NCBI RefSeq assembly: GCF_020463795.1
Contig: NZ_CP080025.1
Span: 3,283,501-3,347,500, forward strand
Length of the DNA: 64,000 nucleotides
Source of the DNA: Echinicola marina
GTDB taxonomy: Bacteria; Bacteroidota; Bacteroidia; Cytophagales; Cyclobacteriaceae
Direction of reading: 5' to 3'
The position numbers and the translations under genes are program-made. The notes under the pieces are model-generated. The model made no database searches. It worked only from the letters and a program-made list of their open reading frames with translations, and was not told where the DNA came from. Below, one piece after another: positions 27,572-36,900 of this stretch (positions are counted from its first letter, which is position 1; every line of letters starts with the position of its first letter).

Positions 27572-29218
27572 ATGAAAACCTCCCTGTTTTTATTATTTGC
27601 TTTTTTTATAAGTTTCTCAGGATATCCCTTTATACAAAAGGAAGTATATAAGACAGATGTGGTCATTTATGGAGGAACTTCCGCTGCAGTGATGGCTGCT
27701 GTGGAAGTAGCCAAATCAGGAAAATCAGTAATTATAGTGTCCCCAGATAAACACTTGGGGGGATTATCCTCATCGGGTCTAGGTTTTACGGATACTGGAA
27801 AGAAGGAAACCATTGGTGGCCTGGCCAGGGAGTTTTACCATAGAATTTACCAATATTATCAGGAAGAAGAGACTTGGAAATGGCAGAAGCCTGAGGAATA
27901 TGGGAATAAAGGACAGGGTACACCTGCCATTGACGGGGAAAACCGCACCATGTGGATTTTTGAACCCCATGTGGCTGAGCAGGTTTTTGAGGATTTGATA
28001 GCTGAAAACGATATTCAGGTATTTCGGGATGAATGGTTGGACAGGGAAAATGGGGTGCAAATGGAAGGAGGGAAAATCCAAAAAATCAGTATGCTCTCTG
28101 GAAAGCGCTTTGAAGCAGAAGTATTTATTGACGCCACATATGAGGGGGATTTGATGGCGGGATCAAAGGTCTCCTATCATATTGGCCGGGAATCCAATGC
28201 GCAGTATGGAGAAACATGGAACGGGATCCAAAAGGAAGTCTTTCATCATGGTCACCATTTCAAAAGTTCTGTAGATCCCTATTTGGTAAAGGGAGATCCC
28301 AGCTCTGGTCTTTTGCCCTATATTCAAGCCACTGAATATGGGGAAAATGGTCAGGGAGATAATAAGATCCAGGCCTATTGTTTCAGGCTTTGCATGAGCA
28401 ATCATCCAGATAACCGAGTTCCTTTTCCAAAGCCGGAAGATTATGATCCGGCCCATTACGAGCTTTTGGCCAGGGTCTTTGAGACAGGCTGGGATGAATG
28501 GTTCAATAAGTTTGATGCCATTCCGAACAGAAAGACAGATACCAATAATCACGGCCCATTCAGTTCGGATTTTATCGGGCAAAACTATGCCTATCCTGAG
28601 GCTTCCTATGAAGAGCGCAGGGAAATAATTGCAGCCCATGAACGCTACCAAAAGGGACTGCTTTATTTTGTTTCCAATGATGATCGGGTGCCGGAAAAGG
28701 TGAGAAAGCGTATGCAGGATTGGGGACTGGCCAAGGATGAATTTACCGATAATGGGAATTGGCCACATCAGCTTTATATCAGGGAGGCCAGAAGGATGCT
28801 GGGGCAGGACGTGATGACAGAATTAGAGGTGATGGGCAAAAAGGAAGTCAAGGAGTCCATTGGGATGGGGTCTTATAGCATAGATTCCCATAATGTACAG
28901 CGCTACCTTACCGAAGAGGGCCATGTGCAAAATGAGGGGGATATAGGTGTTCACCCTAAGCAACCCTATTCCATTTCTTTTGGATCTATTTTGCCTAAAG
29001 AGGAAGAATGTAAAAACTTATTGGTTCCGGTATGTGTTTCCGCTAGCCATTCGGCCTTTGGCTCGGTGAGGATGGAGCCTGTTTTTATGATTTTGGGCCA
29101 GTCTGCTGCGGCTACTGCAGTATTGGCCATCGATGCAAAGTCTTCCGTGCAGGCAGTAGATTACCAAGGATTGGAACAAAAGCTGCTAGAGGAAGGTATG
29201 GTGCTGCGCTTGGATTAG
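27572..29218 (+). CDS. Secreted FAD-dependent oxidoreductase
   Basis: A 548-aa protein of the FAD_oxidored family (PF12831-like) with signal peptide ending near residue 20. The Rossmann FAD site is TDVVIYGGTSAAVMAAVEVAKSGKS, followed by HLGGLSSSGLGFTDTG. A second conserved region, EVFIDATYEGDLMAGSKVSYHIGRE, is characteristic. The C-terminal FAD-binding segment includes LVPVCVSASHSAFGSVRMEPVFM. Members are common in Bacteroidota glycan loci and are often annotated as xanthan-lyase-like, but the reaction is unproven. It probably oxidises or dehydrates a sugar derivative in the periplasm. It belongs to the plus-strand run from 24648. Confidence 0.88.
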   Translation: MKTSLFLLFAFFISFSGYPFIQKEVYKTDVVIYGGTSAAVMAAVEVAKSGKSVIIVSPDKHLGGLSSSGLGFTDTGKKETIGGLAREFYHRIYQYYQEEETWKWQKPEEYGNKGQGTPAIDGENRTMWIFEPHVAEQVFEDLIAENDIQVFRDEWLDRENGVQMEGGKIQKISMLSGKRFEAEVFIDATYEGDLMAGSKVSYHIGRESNAQYGETWNGIQKEVFHHGHHFKSSVDPYLVKGDPSSGLLPYIQATEYGENGQGDNKIQAYCFRLCMSNHPDNRVPFPKPEDYDPAHYELLARVFETGWDEWFNKFDAIPNRKTDTNNHGPFSSDFIGQNYAYPEASYEERREIIAAHERYQKGLLYFVSNDDRVPEKVRKRMQDWGLAKDEFTDNGNWPHQLYIREARRMLGQDVMTELEVMGKKEVKESIGMGSYSIDSHNVQRYLTEEGHVQNEGDIGVHPKQPYSISFGSILPKEEECKNLLVPVCVSASHSAFGSVRMEPVFMILGQSAAATAVLAIDAKSSVQAVDYQGLEQKLLEEGMVLRLD

Positions 29219-29547
29219 CTTTGTCAGGGCTGTGCCTTGCTTATATTTATTGGTCGGTATTTCTCAAGTTAATATCCGCTTGGATTTTTGTGTATAATCA
29301 ATGTATTGAGAGGACGGTATATATTTATCTCTAGTCCAAAATAGCGCTGGATTGCTATGACTAAAAGAACAAATGATTAAAGGACCCTATGCTCAAGTTG
29401 ATCTATTGCATGTTGAGTAGAGGCGGATTAAGTTGTGTTTTGAATGAATTGTGGCATTTTAAAACCGATTTTTAATATTAAAATCGAATTTTAATACCCT
29501 TCTTTGTAGTTGATTTTAACTAACATCAATTCAACAATAACTATTTT
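29219..29547. other. 329-bp promoter region of the symporter gene
   Basis: AT-rich, no reading frame of note. CCGATTTTTAATATTAAAATCG (29465-29486) is an imperfect inverted repeat 60 bp before the symporter start and is a candidate operator. Confidence 0.35.
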
Positions 29548-31224
29548 ATGGAATTTGCCATTTGGGACAAAATAATCTTTATCACTTATGGACTGATCAT
29601 TATCGGTATTGGTCTGTGGGTCTCCAGAGGAAAAGGAGGAACTTCAGAGGACTATTTTCTTGCCAGTAAATCACTGCCTTGGTGGGCAATTGGTGCCTCA
29701 TTGATAGCAGCCAATATTTCGGCCGAACAGTTTATCGGGATGTCCGGTTCCGGCTTTGCCGTAGGACTGGCCATTGCCTCTTATGAGTGGATGGCAGCGC
29801 TGACCTTATTGATTGTCGGAAAGTATTTTCTGCCGGTATTTATTGAGAAAAAACTCTATACCATTCCGGAGTTTGTGGAGGTGCGCTATAGCACTACCTT
29901 AAAAAGTATTTTGGCAGTCTTCTGGATCTGTCTTTTTGTATTTGTCAACCTTACTTCGGTACTATACCTAGGTGCTACGGCCTTGGACACCATTATCGGT
30001 GATGGTTCCGGCTCTATTTTTACCTACTGTATTTTTGGCTTGGCCCTATTTGCTGCTGCCTACTCCCTCTATGGAGGGCTTTCAGCTGTTGCCTGGACAG
30101 ATGTGGTGCAGGTAGTATTGCTTGTCGCAGGTGGTTTTATCACGACCATCATCGCCCTTTCCCATGTGACTGAAGGTGGTGGGATCATTGATGGCCTGGT
30201 GACCATTTATGAGAAGGTTCCTGAGAAGTTTTCTATGATCCTAGAGAAAGGGGAGATCATCACACCGAACGGTAAAGATGCTTGGTGGGACCTGCCAGGG
30301 CTTGCTGTATTGGTAGGAGGGCTTTGGGTTGCCAACCTTTATTACTGGGGTTTCAACCAATATATTATCCAGAGAACTTTGGCAGCCAAAAGCCTTAAAG
30401 AATCCCAAAAAGGGATTGTCTTGGCGGCTTTCTTGAAGCTATTGATTCCTTTGATCGTCGTTATTCCGGGTATTGTGGCCTTTGTCTTGAACAGTAGCCC
30501 TGATGGAGCTGTAGGAGCAATGTACACGGATGGTTCCTTTATCAGTGAGACAGGGGCTATTATCAATGATAATGCGGCGCCATGGTTGATTAAGGAGTTT
30601 GTGCCTACTGGTTTGAAAGGTTTGGTACTGGCGGCACTGGCGGCAGCCATTGTTTCCTCCTTGGCTTCTATGCTGAACTCTACCGCAACCATCTTTACCA
30701 TGGATATCTTTAAGCCTTATTTCGGTAAAAAAGCTTCCGAGCAAAAACTGGTAAATGTAGGTAGGCTTTCAGCCTCTATTGCCTTGGTGATTGCCGTGAT
30801 TTTGGCGCCCCAGTTGAAGAGCTTGGGACAGGTATTCCAATATATCCAGGAGTATACCGGTATTGTGAGTCCAGGGATTTTGGCGGTGTTTATGCTGGGC
30901 TTGTTCTGGAAGAAAACCACCAACAAAGCCGCCATTTGGGGTGTGCTGATTTCCATTCCATTGGCCTTCTACTTTAAGGTGGCCCCTAATGGTTGGTCAG
31001 AAAGTGCCTTCTTCCTAAATCTGCCATTTATGGACCAGATGTTCTATACCTGGATCCTGACCATGATCTTTATGGTGGTATTTAGTCATTTGGAAACCAA
31101 TGGCAAGAACCATCCCAAAGCGATTATCATCAGCAAGAACCTGTTCAAAACCGAACCCATCTTCAATATCTGTAGTTTTGCTATTATCTTGATTTTGGTG
31201 ATGCTTTATGCCATGTTCTGGTAG
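29548..31224 (+). CDS. Sodium/solute symporter (SSS family, SGLT-like)
   Basis: A 558-aa inner-membrane transporter with about 14 hydrophobic segments, including the conserved early motif ASKSLPWWAIGASLIAANISAEQFIGMSGSGF (TM1-TM2 region) and YSLYGGLSAVAWTDVVQVVLL. A long loop around residues 225-255 precedes PGLAVLVGGLWVANLYYWGFNQYI, typical of SGLT-type sugar transporters. It would bring the released monosaccharide or uronic/anhydro sugar into the cytoplasm with Na+. It lies between the periplasmic enzyme genes and the fourth sulfatase and has its own upstream region and terminator. Confidence 0.94.
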   Translation: MEFAIWDKIIFITYGLIIIGIGLWVSRGKGGTSEDYFLASKSLPWWAIGASLIAANISAEQFIGMSGSGFAVGLAIASYEWMAALTLLIVGKYFLPVFIEKKLYTIPEFVEVRYSTTLKSILAVFWICLFVFVNLTSVLYLGATALDTIIGDGSGSIFTYCIFGLALFAAAYSLYGGLSAVAWTDVVQVVLLVAGGFITTIIALSHVTEGGGIIDGLVTIYEKVPEKFSMILEKGEIITPNGKDAWWDLPGLAVLVGGLWVANLYYWGFNQYIIQRTLAAKSLKESQKGIVLAAFLKLLIPLIVVIPGIVAFVLNSSPDGAVGAMYTDGSFISETGAIINDNAAPWLIKEFVPTGLKGLVLAALAAAIVSSLASMLNSTATIFTMDIFKPYFGKKASEQKLVNVGRLSASIALVIAVILAPQLKSLGQVFQYIQEYTGIVSPGILAVFMLGLFWKKTTNKAAIWGVLISIPLAFYFKVAPNGWSESAFFLNLPFMDQMFYTWILTMIFMVVFSHLETNGKNHPKAIIISKNLFKTEPIFNICSFAIILILVMLYAMFW

Positions 31225-31246
31225 AGGTGTTTAAAGAATTAAAAGG

Positions 31247-31276
31247 AAGGCAGCTGACGAATCAGCTGCCTTTTTT
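31247..31276 (+). terminator. Terminator after the symporter gene
   Basis: AAGGCAGCTGA (31247-31257) pairs with TCAGCTGCCTT (31262-31272) with a tight loop and a T-run. A strong rho-independent terminator 23 bp after the stop codon. Confidence 0.9.
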
Positions 31277-31384
31277 GGTTTTTAAAAGGGTGGGCATAGC
31301 AAAGGGAATTTGGCTTTAGCGGTAAGGTCTTGCTTCTCTTTTCTGTATAAGTCGGCTAAAGCTGGAAGTTTGGATTAGTTTTTT

Positions 31385-31444
31385 CCCGGCCCTGCCTATG
31401 ATAGCGATCATAATGTGATAGATTTTATATAAGGCAGGGCCGGG
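31385..31444. repeat. 13-bp perfect inverted repeat
   Basis: CCCGGCCCTGCCT (31385-31397) and AGGCAGGGCCGGG (31432-31444) are perfect complements around a 34-nt AT-rich loop. The stem is GC-rich in an AT-rich region. It has no T-run at its immediate end beyond GTTGT. A structured RNA or small element end is possible. Confidence 0.5.
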
Positions 31445-31804
31445 TTGTCAATATGCTGCCCCTTCAGGGCAGGGCCTCTTTAAGGGATCTGTGATACGAA
31501 AACATTGTTTTCAAAAATACCAAAGCGGGCGGACTGATCCGTTATGGCGGAAGCTAGCAGAATACAGTTGATTACTGTTTTTTACTTACATATTTGACAG
31601 GAAATTTGATCCGTCTTGCAGATTTTGGAGGTTAAGAAATTTAAGAAGTGGGTAGGGAAAGACACAGGCAAGCCTGTCTACCGACCAAGGTAGATTTGAC
31701 GAATAAATTAAAAAAAGGTTCAATGCTAAAGATTATTAGAAACTGTGTACTTCTTCACTCAGCTTAAGGGTAAAAGGGTAAATCAATTGCTTTTTATCAA
31801 TGAC

Positions 31805-31976
31805 ATTAACTTTAATCTGATTATCCGCAATGATGCTAGCAACCTTAAATCCTTTGCTTAAGTGGTCGGGAGTTTGAAGACTAAAGACCGAAGCAGTTGA
31901 TATTTTAACTAAAACCAACATTTCGATTCGCTTTTAACCTTTACTGGTGCAATTGCGGATATACATTAACTTTAAT
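31805..31976. repeat. Y' element (148 bp) with 12-bp direct flanks
   Basis: The element occupies 31817-31964 and is flanked on both sides by ATTAACTTTAAT (31805-31816, 31965-31976). Its ends are inverted: CTGATTATCCGCAATG at the left and CAATTGCGGATATA at the right. A second copy (about three quarters identical by eye) is at 42523-42680. It looks like a small non-autonomous insertion; the family is not recognised. Confidence 0.55.
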
Positions 31977-32037
31977 TGTTAAATTAGTTGCCACAATAAT
32001 TCAGATAAAAATTACTTTAACAATACCCCTGGCCTTT

Positions 32038-33666
32038 ATGAAACCAAAAAAACATCTTCTCCTTTCCCTACTTTTATTAAGCATCCTGGCTTCCTGCCAA
32101 CAGGCCAAGGAAGATACCGAAGCCAAACAGCCCAATATCATCTTTATCATGGCCGATGACCATGCCTACCAGGCCATCAGTGCCTATGGACATGGACTGA
32201 ACGAAACGCCCAATATCGATAGGATAGCCCAAGAAGGGGCCATCTTCAATAGGGCTTATGTGACCAATTCCATCTGTGCGCCCAGCCGTGCGGTGATCCT
32301 TACCGGGAAGCACAGCTTTATCAATGGCAAGGTGGATAATGTGCAGCCCTTCGACTGGGGGCAGGACAATTTTGCCAAGCAGCTCCAGGCCAATGGCTAT
32401 GAGACCGCCCTGATCGGCAAGATCCACCTGGCAGGCCTGCCACAGGGATTTAACTATTCCATGGTATTGCCGGGGCAAGGACATTATTATAATCCCGACT
32501 TTATTGTGGATGGGGAGCGAAAAAGGTTTGAGGGCTATGTGACCGATATTACCACCGATGCCGCCCTGAACTGGCTCAAAAACGACCGGGACCAGGAGAA
32601 GCCCTTTATGCTGATGTTCCACCAAAAGGCTCCCCATAGAAACTGGCAGCCGGCACCCGAATACCTGACCCTTTTTGATGATAAGACTTTTGATCCACCG
32701 GCCAACTATTTCGACCAGAAAACCAACTATAATGGTCGGGGCACAGCGGCCAAGACCCAGGAAATGGAAGTGGATGGACATGCGAGGTGGGGCCATGATT
32801 TTAAGATGGTGGTAGCTCCCAATGGTGATAGCACGGGCTTCCATCGGGAGCTGGCCAGGTTCAATCCCGAGCAATTGGCCGCTTGGAATGCCGCTTATGA
32901 TCCCAAAAACGAAGCCTTCAAAAAGGCCTTTAATAAGGGTGAAGGAGTTGATTTTGGGAAGGACAAGGAAGATGAGGTGGCCATCTGGAAGTTTAACCGC
33001 TATATCAAGGATTACCTAAGGACCATTCAGTCCGTGGATGATGGTGTGGGAGAGGTGCTGGATTACCTGGAGGAAAATGGCTTGGCAGAAAATACCATTG
33101 TGGTCTATACTTCCGACCAAGGTTTTTATCTAGGCGAGCATGGCTGGTTTGACAAGCGCTTTATGTATGAGCAGTCCTTTAGGACCCCGCTATTGGTGAA
33201 GTACCCCAAGGAAATCAAAGCCGGTACCCAGATCAATGAGTTGGTACAGAACCTGGATTTTGCACCTACCTTCCTAGACTATGCAGGGGTAGAGGTTCCT
33301 GCCGAGATGCAGGGCGAGTCCTTCAGGCATTTGGTGAGTGGGGAGGACAAGGACTGGCGGGATGCCATTTACTATACCTATTATGAATATCCTTCCGTGC
33401 ATATGGTGAAGCGCCATTATGGGGTGGCCACCAAAAGGTATAAGCTGATGCATTTCTACTATGATATCGATGAATGGGAAATGTATGATCTGGAAAAGGA
33501 TCCCGAGGAGATGCACAATATCTATAATGATCCCGCCTATGCAGAGGTGCAGGAAATGATGCATAAGAAGCTGACCGAGCTAAGAAATGGCTATGGGGAC
33601 AGTGATGAAAATGACCAGCGATACCTGAAAGAATATTTAGAAGTGGTCAATAAGCGGAATAAGTAA
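32038..33666 (+). CDS. S1 sulfatase lipoprotein, N-acetylglucosamine-6-sulfatase-like
   Basis: A 542-aa lipoprotein with lipobox ILASC (C20). Core motifs are NIIFIMADDHAYQAISAYG (DD at 40-41), formylglycine motif CAPSR at C80 followed by AVILTGKHSFINGKVDN, and VYTSDQGFYLGEHGWFDKRFMYE around the second metal site. This last motif and the QKAPHRNWQPAPEY stretch are typical of the glucosamine-6-sulfatase/mucin-desulfating group (S1_11-like). It differs from the other three sulfatases, so the locus can remove several kinds of sulfate ester. Codon use is visibly GC-richer than the downstream accessory genes. A terminator follows at 33702. Confidence 0.92.
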   Translation: MKPKKHLLLSLLLLSILASCQQAKEDTEAKQPNIIFIMADDHAYQAISAYGHGLNETPNIDRIAQEGAIFNRAYVTNSICAPSRAVILTGKHSFINGKVDNVQPFDWGQDNFAKQLQANGYETALIGKIHLAGLPQGFNYSMVLPGQGHYYNPDFIVDGERKRFEGYVTDITTDAALNWLKNDRDQEKPFMLMFHQKAPHRNWQPAPEYLTLFDDKTFDPPANYFDQKTNYNGRGTAAKTQEMEVDGHARWGHDFKMVVAPNGDSTGFHRELARFNPEQLAAWNAAYDPKNEAFKKAFNKGEGVDFGKDKEDEVAIWKFNRYIKDYLRTIQSVDDGVGEVLDYLEENGLAENTIVVYTSDQGFYLGEHGWFDKRFMYEQSFRTPLLVKYPKEIKAGTQINELVQNLDFAPTFLDYAGVEVPAEMQGESFRHLVSGEDKDWRDAIYYTYYEYPSVHMVKRHYGVATKRYKLMHFYYDIDEWEMYDLEKDPEEMHNIYNDPAYAEVQEMMHKKLTELRNGYGDSDENDQRYLKEYLEVVNKRNK

Positions 33667-33672
33667 TTGTTT

Positions 33673-33765
33673 GCTAGTGGGATTTATTTAGGAATAAGTC
33701 AAAAATACCCCAGATGGGGTATTTTTTAATAAATAAGAATTTTTTAGTTTTGGAGGATATGTCCA
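33673..33765. repeat. X' direct repeat (left flank of accessory island)
   Basis: This ~93-bp stretch shares GCTAGT, ATTTATTT, GAATAAGTCAA, a hairpin with T-run, and ATATGTCCA in order with 42375-42470. The two copies are in the same orientation and bracket the helicase, lipoprotein, mazEF and 227-aa genes. Confidence 0.6.
33702..33728 (+). terminator. Terminator after the fourth sulfatase
   Basis: AAAATACCCC (33702-33711) and GGGGTATTTT (33716-33725) form a perfect stem with loop AGAT and T-run. A degenerate version occurs in the X'' copy near 42406-42430. Confidence 0.9.
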
Positions 33766-33853
33766 AAGGATATTTTAAAATAAAACTCACCAAAGGTACA
33801 CCAAGCCAACAACTGGCAGGGGCTTTTTAAACCTTTGGTTTATAGATATACAA

Positions 33854-33862
33854 GTTGGGCAA
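33854..33862 (+). other. Cassette-start core site (GTTGGGCAA)
   Basis: GTTGGGC fits the integron core-site consensus GTTRRRY. The nine bases GTTGGGCAA are exactly complementary to TTGCCCAAC at 39515-39523, the left end of the site following the helicase gene. This is the relationship expected between the start of a cassette and its own attC. A possible remnant of a further site, with AGCCAACAACTGGC at 33804-33817, precedes it. Confidence 0.5.
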
Positions 33863-33978
33863 CATGCAAAAAGCCGACCGCACATTCAGGCACATTTGGT
33901 TTTGCCGACACACAATGCCAAACGCAAAAAACCAAAAGAGCCCGAATTTTTGCCAACGCTCGACAGGAAATTGATAAA

Positions 33979-36900
33979 ATGGCAAAGGAAGAATTGAGTG
34001 AAATGAAAAAGGATAAATACTTACAAATATTTAATTACCTCAAAGAGTTCTCGAAACTTAGAAGTAACCCTGTCCGCGACATTGACGCTCAAGAAACACA
34101 ATATCCTGAGAAATTTTGGCTGAACGACATTCCCGATAATGAGCTTTTTGAAAACGTTATCAGACCCGACTTCAATGAAGACAATGACTATTGGTTAAAA
34201 GTAAGAAAGCCTAAAGAGCCAGCGAAACCAGAATTTGCCAAGCTTACAGAAAACTTGGAAAAATGGATTGACAGGCCAACATTATTAAATGAAGAAGATG
34301 AACCCAAGTTAAAGGAAACACTTGAAATCAATGGAGAAACTCTTTCAATTGAAGATTTCCCAGACCTTGAAAAAGAATTACAGCAATACATTGACAAAAA
34401 ATGGATTGATGACCTCATAGAATATAACGAGAAAATTGAAGCATACAGAATTGAACATGAGAAGTATGAAAAATTAAACTCTGTCTACAAACAACTATTC
34501 CGAATATTCAACAAAACCCAGCAATTTGGAGAAGAGTACGAGTTGGTTGTTGGTGTCGGACTATTGAACTTCAAGGAGAATGATGAAAGACCGAAGATTT
34601 TCAGACATATTTTAACCCAAAGAGTCGATATTAACTTCGAGTACTCTCAAAAGGACTCACAAATTTTCGTTTCACCAAACTTAGAATCTGCACCCCAAAT
34701 TGAAACTGATTCCATCCTTGACTTATTTGATCAGTTTGATTCGCAAAACATCATAGATGCCGAAAAGGCTGTAGAAAACTACATTAAAGAGAAAAATATT
34801 GAAACAATTTTTAGCAACACAGAAGATGCCCTACAAATGTTTGCAGAAAGGGTTTCTCCTGATGGTAGCTATAACCATTTAATTGAAAAGCCAAATAGAA
34901 CACCTTCAAAACCAAATATCACTTTTTCCCCAGCTCTCTTACTTAGAAAAAGAAATACTCGAAGCTTTACCGCTCTATATGAGAAGATATTAGAGAATAT
35001 TGAAAATGGTGAGGATAGCCTTGAAATTCCGACAATAAATGACCTTATAGGCATCCACCCAAATATTGAAGATGATAATTATTCACCTGATAACTCATCA
35101 AATGGTTCACAGATTGAGCCAATATTTTTCCCTAAGGAATACAATGATGAACAATTAGAGATAGTTGAAAAAGCCAAAAGAAGCAATAAGGTTCTCGTTC
35201 AGGGCCCTCCAGGTACAGGAAAGTCACACACTATTGCCAATTTAATTTGTCACTTGCTCGCAAACGGTAAAAAAGTTCTAATTACCGCCTATACAAAAAG
35301 AGCATTGGAAGTTCTAAAAGATAAGCTTCCACCTGAATTTCAGGATTTGGCAGTAAACCTTTTGAGTGGGGATTCATCTTCCATCCAAGACTTACAATCA
35401 AGTGTCAATGCTATAAATGATGAATTGTCAAGAGCTAATTTGTCCCAGTATCAAACAGAAATTAATGAGTTTGAAAATGAGTTAAAGAAAACAAGGGAGT
35501 TAATCGCTGAAACATCTACCGTTCTTGTTAAAATAAAAGAGAAAGCCATTAGAAAACAGGAGATTAACGAGAAATACAAAGGTTCTTTAACTGAAATTGC
35601 TGAGCAATTAGAGCAGGATGTGGAAAATTTTGCCTGGTATAAAGATTCTTTTCAGGATATCCAAGATTTTGAAGCAATAGAGGATTTTGGGAACTATATA
35701 CAAAAGAAAAATTACTATCAAAACGTTGATACCATTGAGTATAATTATGAAATTCCGGAAACTGAAAGATTGATTTCTCTGGAAAATTTGATGATTTATA
35801 GGGATAAATTCGATAAATTTTCAAGAACCTATCCAACAAAGAATGATCACAGGTCAATATTTAGTCAAGACTACGAAAAATTAAAAAGCAAACTTTCTGA
35901 GCTATTAGAAACTTTCAGTAAAATTGAATCGATAAATCTTTCCTTTAAAGAAGATATTGTTGAAAGCTACTTAAATAACCAACAAGGAAAATGGACTTAT
36001 AAAATCCAGAGTACTGATAGAATTCTAAAGAAAATTCGGGAGTTTGATTTTGAAAAAATAGACCGTGATATAGAAATTGAATTTTTGCAAAAGAGGAGCA
36101 TAAAGCAATTAAAGTATGATGCGCAGATTTTACTAAATTATCTCAAAGAAGGCAATACTTTGTCTGGGTTCATATTCAAACTTAAGAAACCACTTTTACC
36201 TAATGAGATTAAGGAAAGATTATATTTCGTAGAAAATGTCTTAGTTAATGGTAGTCCATGTGACACAATTCAAGAGTTTGAATTGGTAATCAAAAATTTA
36301 GAACTAAGTCAAGATTTTGAAGAGCTTGCAGAAATTTGGGGCGAAAATTCTGGAAGCTCAAAATATGCAATCCAAAGGAATTTTTATTCCCAAATTCGTG
36401 AAAATGTAACTAAGGTATTAAATGCGATACAAGTAGCCTCAAATCTTAAGTCCGAGATAACTGAAATACCTGCTCTAAATAACAAAAAGGATAGAATTAG
36501 TTTAAAGGAGATTGAAGCATTACTTTACGAAGTAGAATACAATCAATTGCTTTGGGATTTAGAGGGATTAAAAGAAGAAATTGAAAAATCAAAAGTAATT
36601 CTTAATGGCATAAATGTTCACCCAATAAAACATAAGATTCTTGACTCGTTTGAAAAGATAGATCCAAATCTGTTCAAAGAGACTTTATTTGAAATTAAGG
36701 AAATTAGAATTGATTACAATAATTTTAAGGTCTTCAAAGCGATAGAAAATAAAGTAAAGGTAAATTTTCCTGAACTTTTTGAATCTATAAAAGAAGCTGC
36801 TTTTGAAGTGCCTGATCTTAAAAAACTACAAAAAGCGATTTACTTCAGAAATGCACAACACCAGCTTGAAAAACTGATGGATGTGAATTATGAAAACCGA

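Larger units (their letters stand above)
31277..32037. other. Hairpin-rich intergenic region before the fourth sulfatase
   Basis: About 760 bp without a convincing gene. It holds a 13-bp perfect inverted repeat (31385-31444), short hairpins around 31450-31475 and 31660-31695, and the Y' element with flanking 12-bp repeats (31805-31976). The 61-codon minus-strand open frame at 31736-31921 overlaps the repeat and is not considered a gene. Confidence 0.5.

Noticed and set aside
31736-31921. 61-codon minus-strand open frame
   Set aside because: It overlaps the Y' repeat and its direct flank; the Y'' copy is not open in the same way, so the frame is probably accidental.
32077-32874. 265-codon open frame antisense to the fourth sulfatase
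   Set aside because: It is a shadow of a well-supported sulfatase gene with all active-site motifs on the other strand.
33835-33978. Longer N-terminus for the giant helicase from a TTG
   Set aside because: The 48 extra residues are low-complexity and span the cassette-start core; the ATG at 33979 is a better start.
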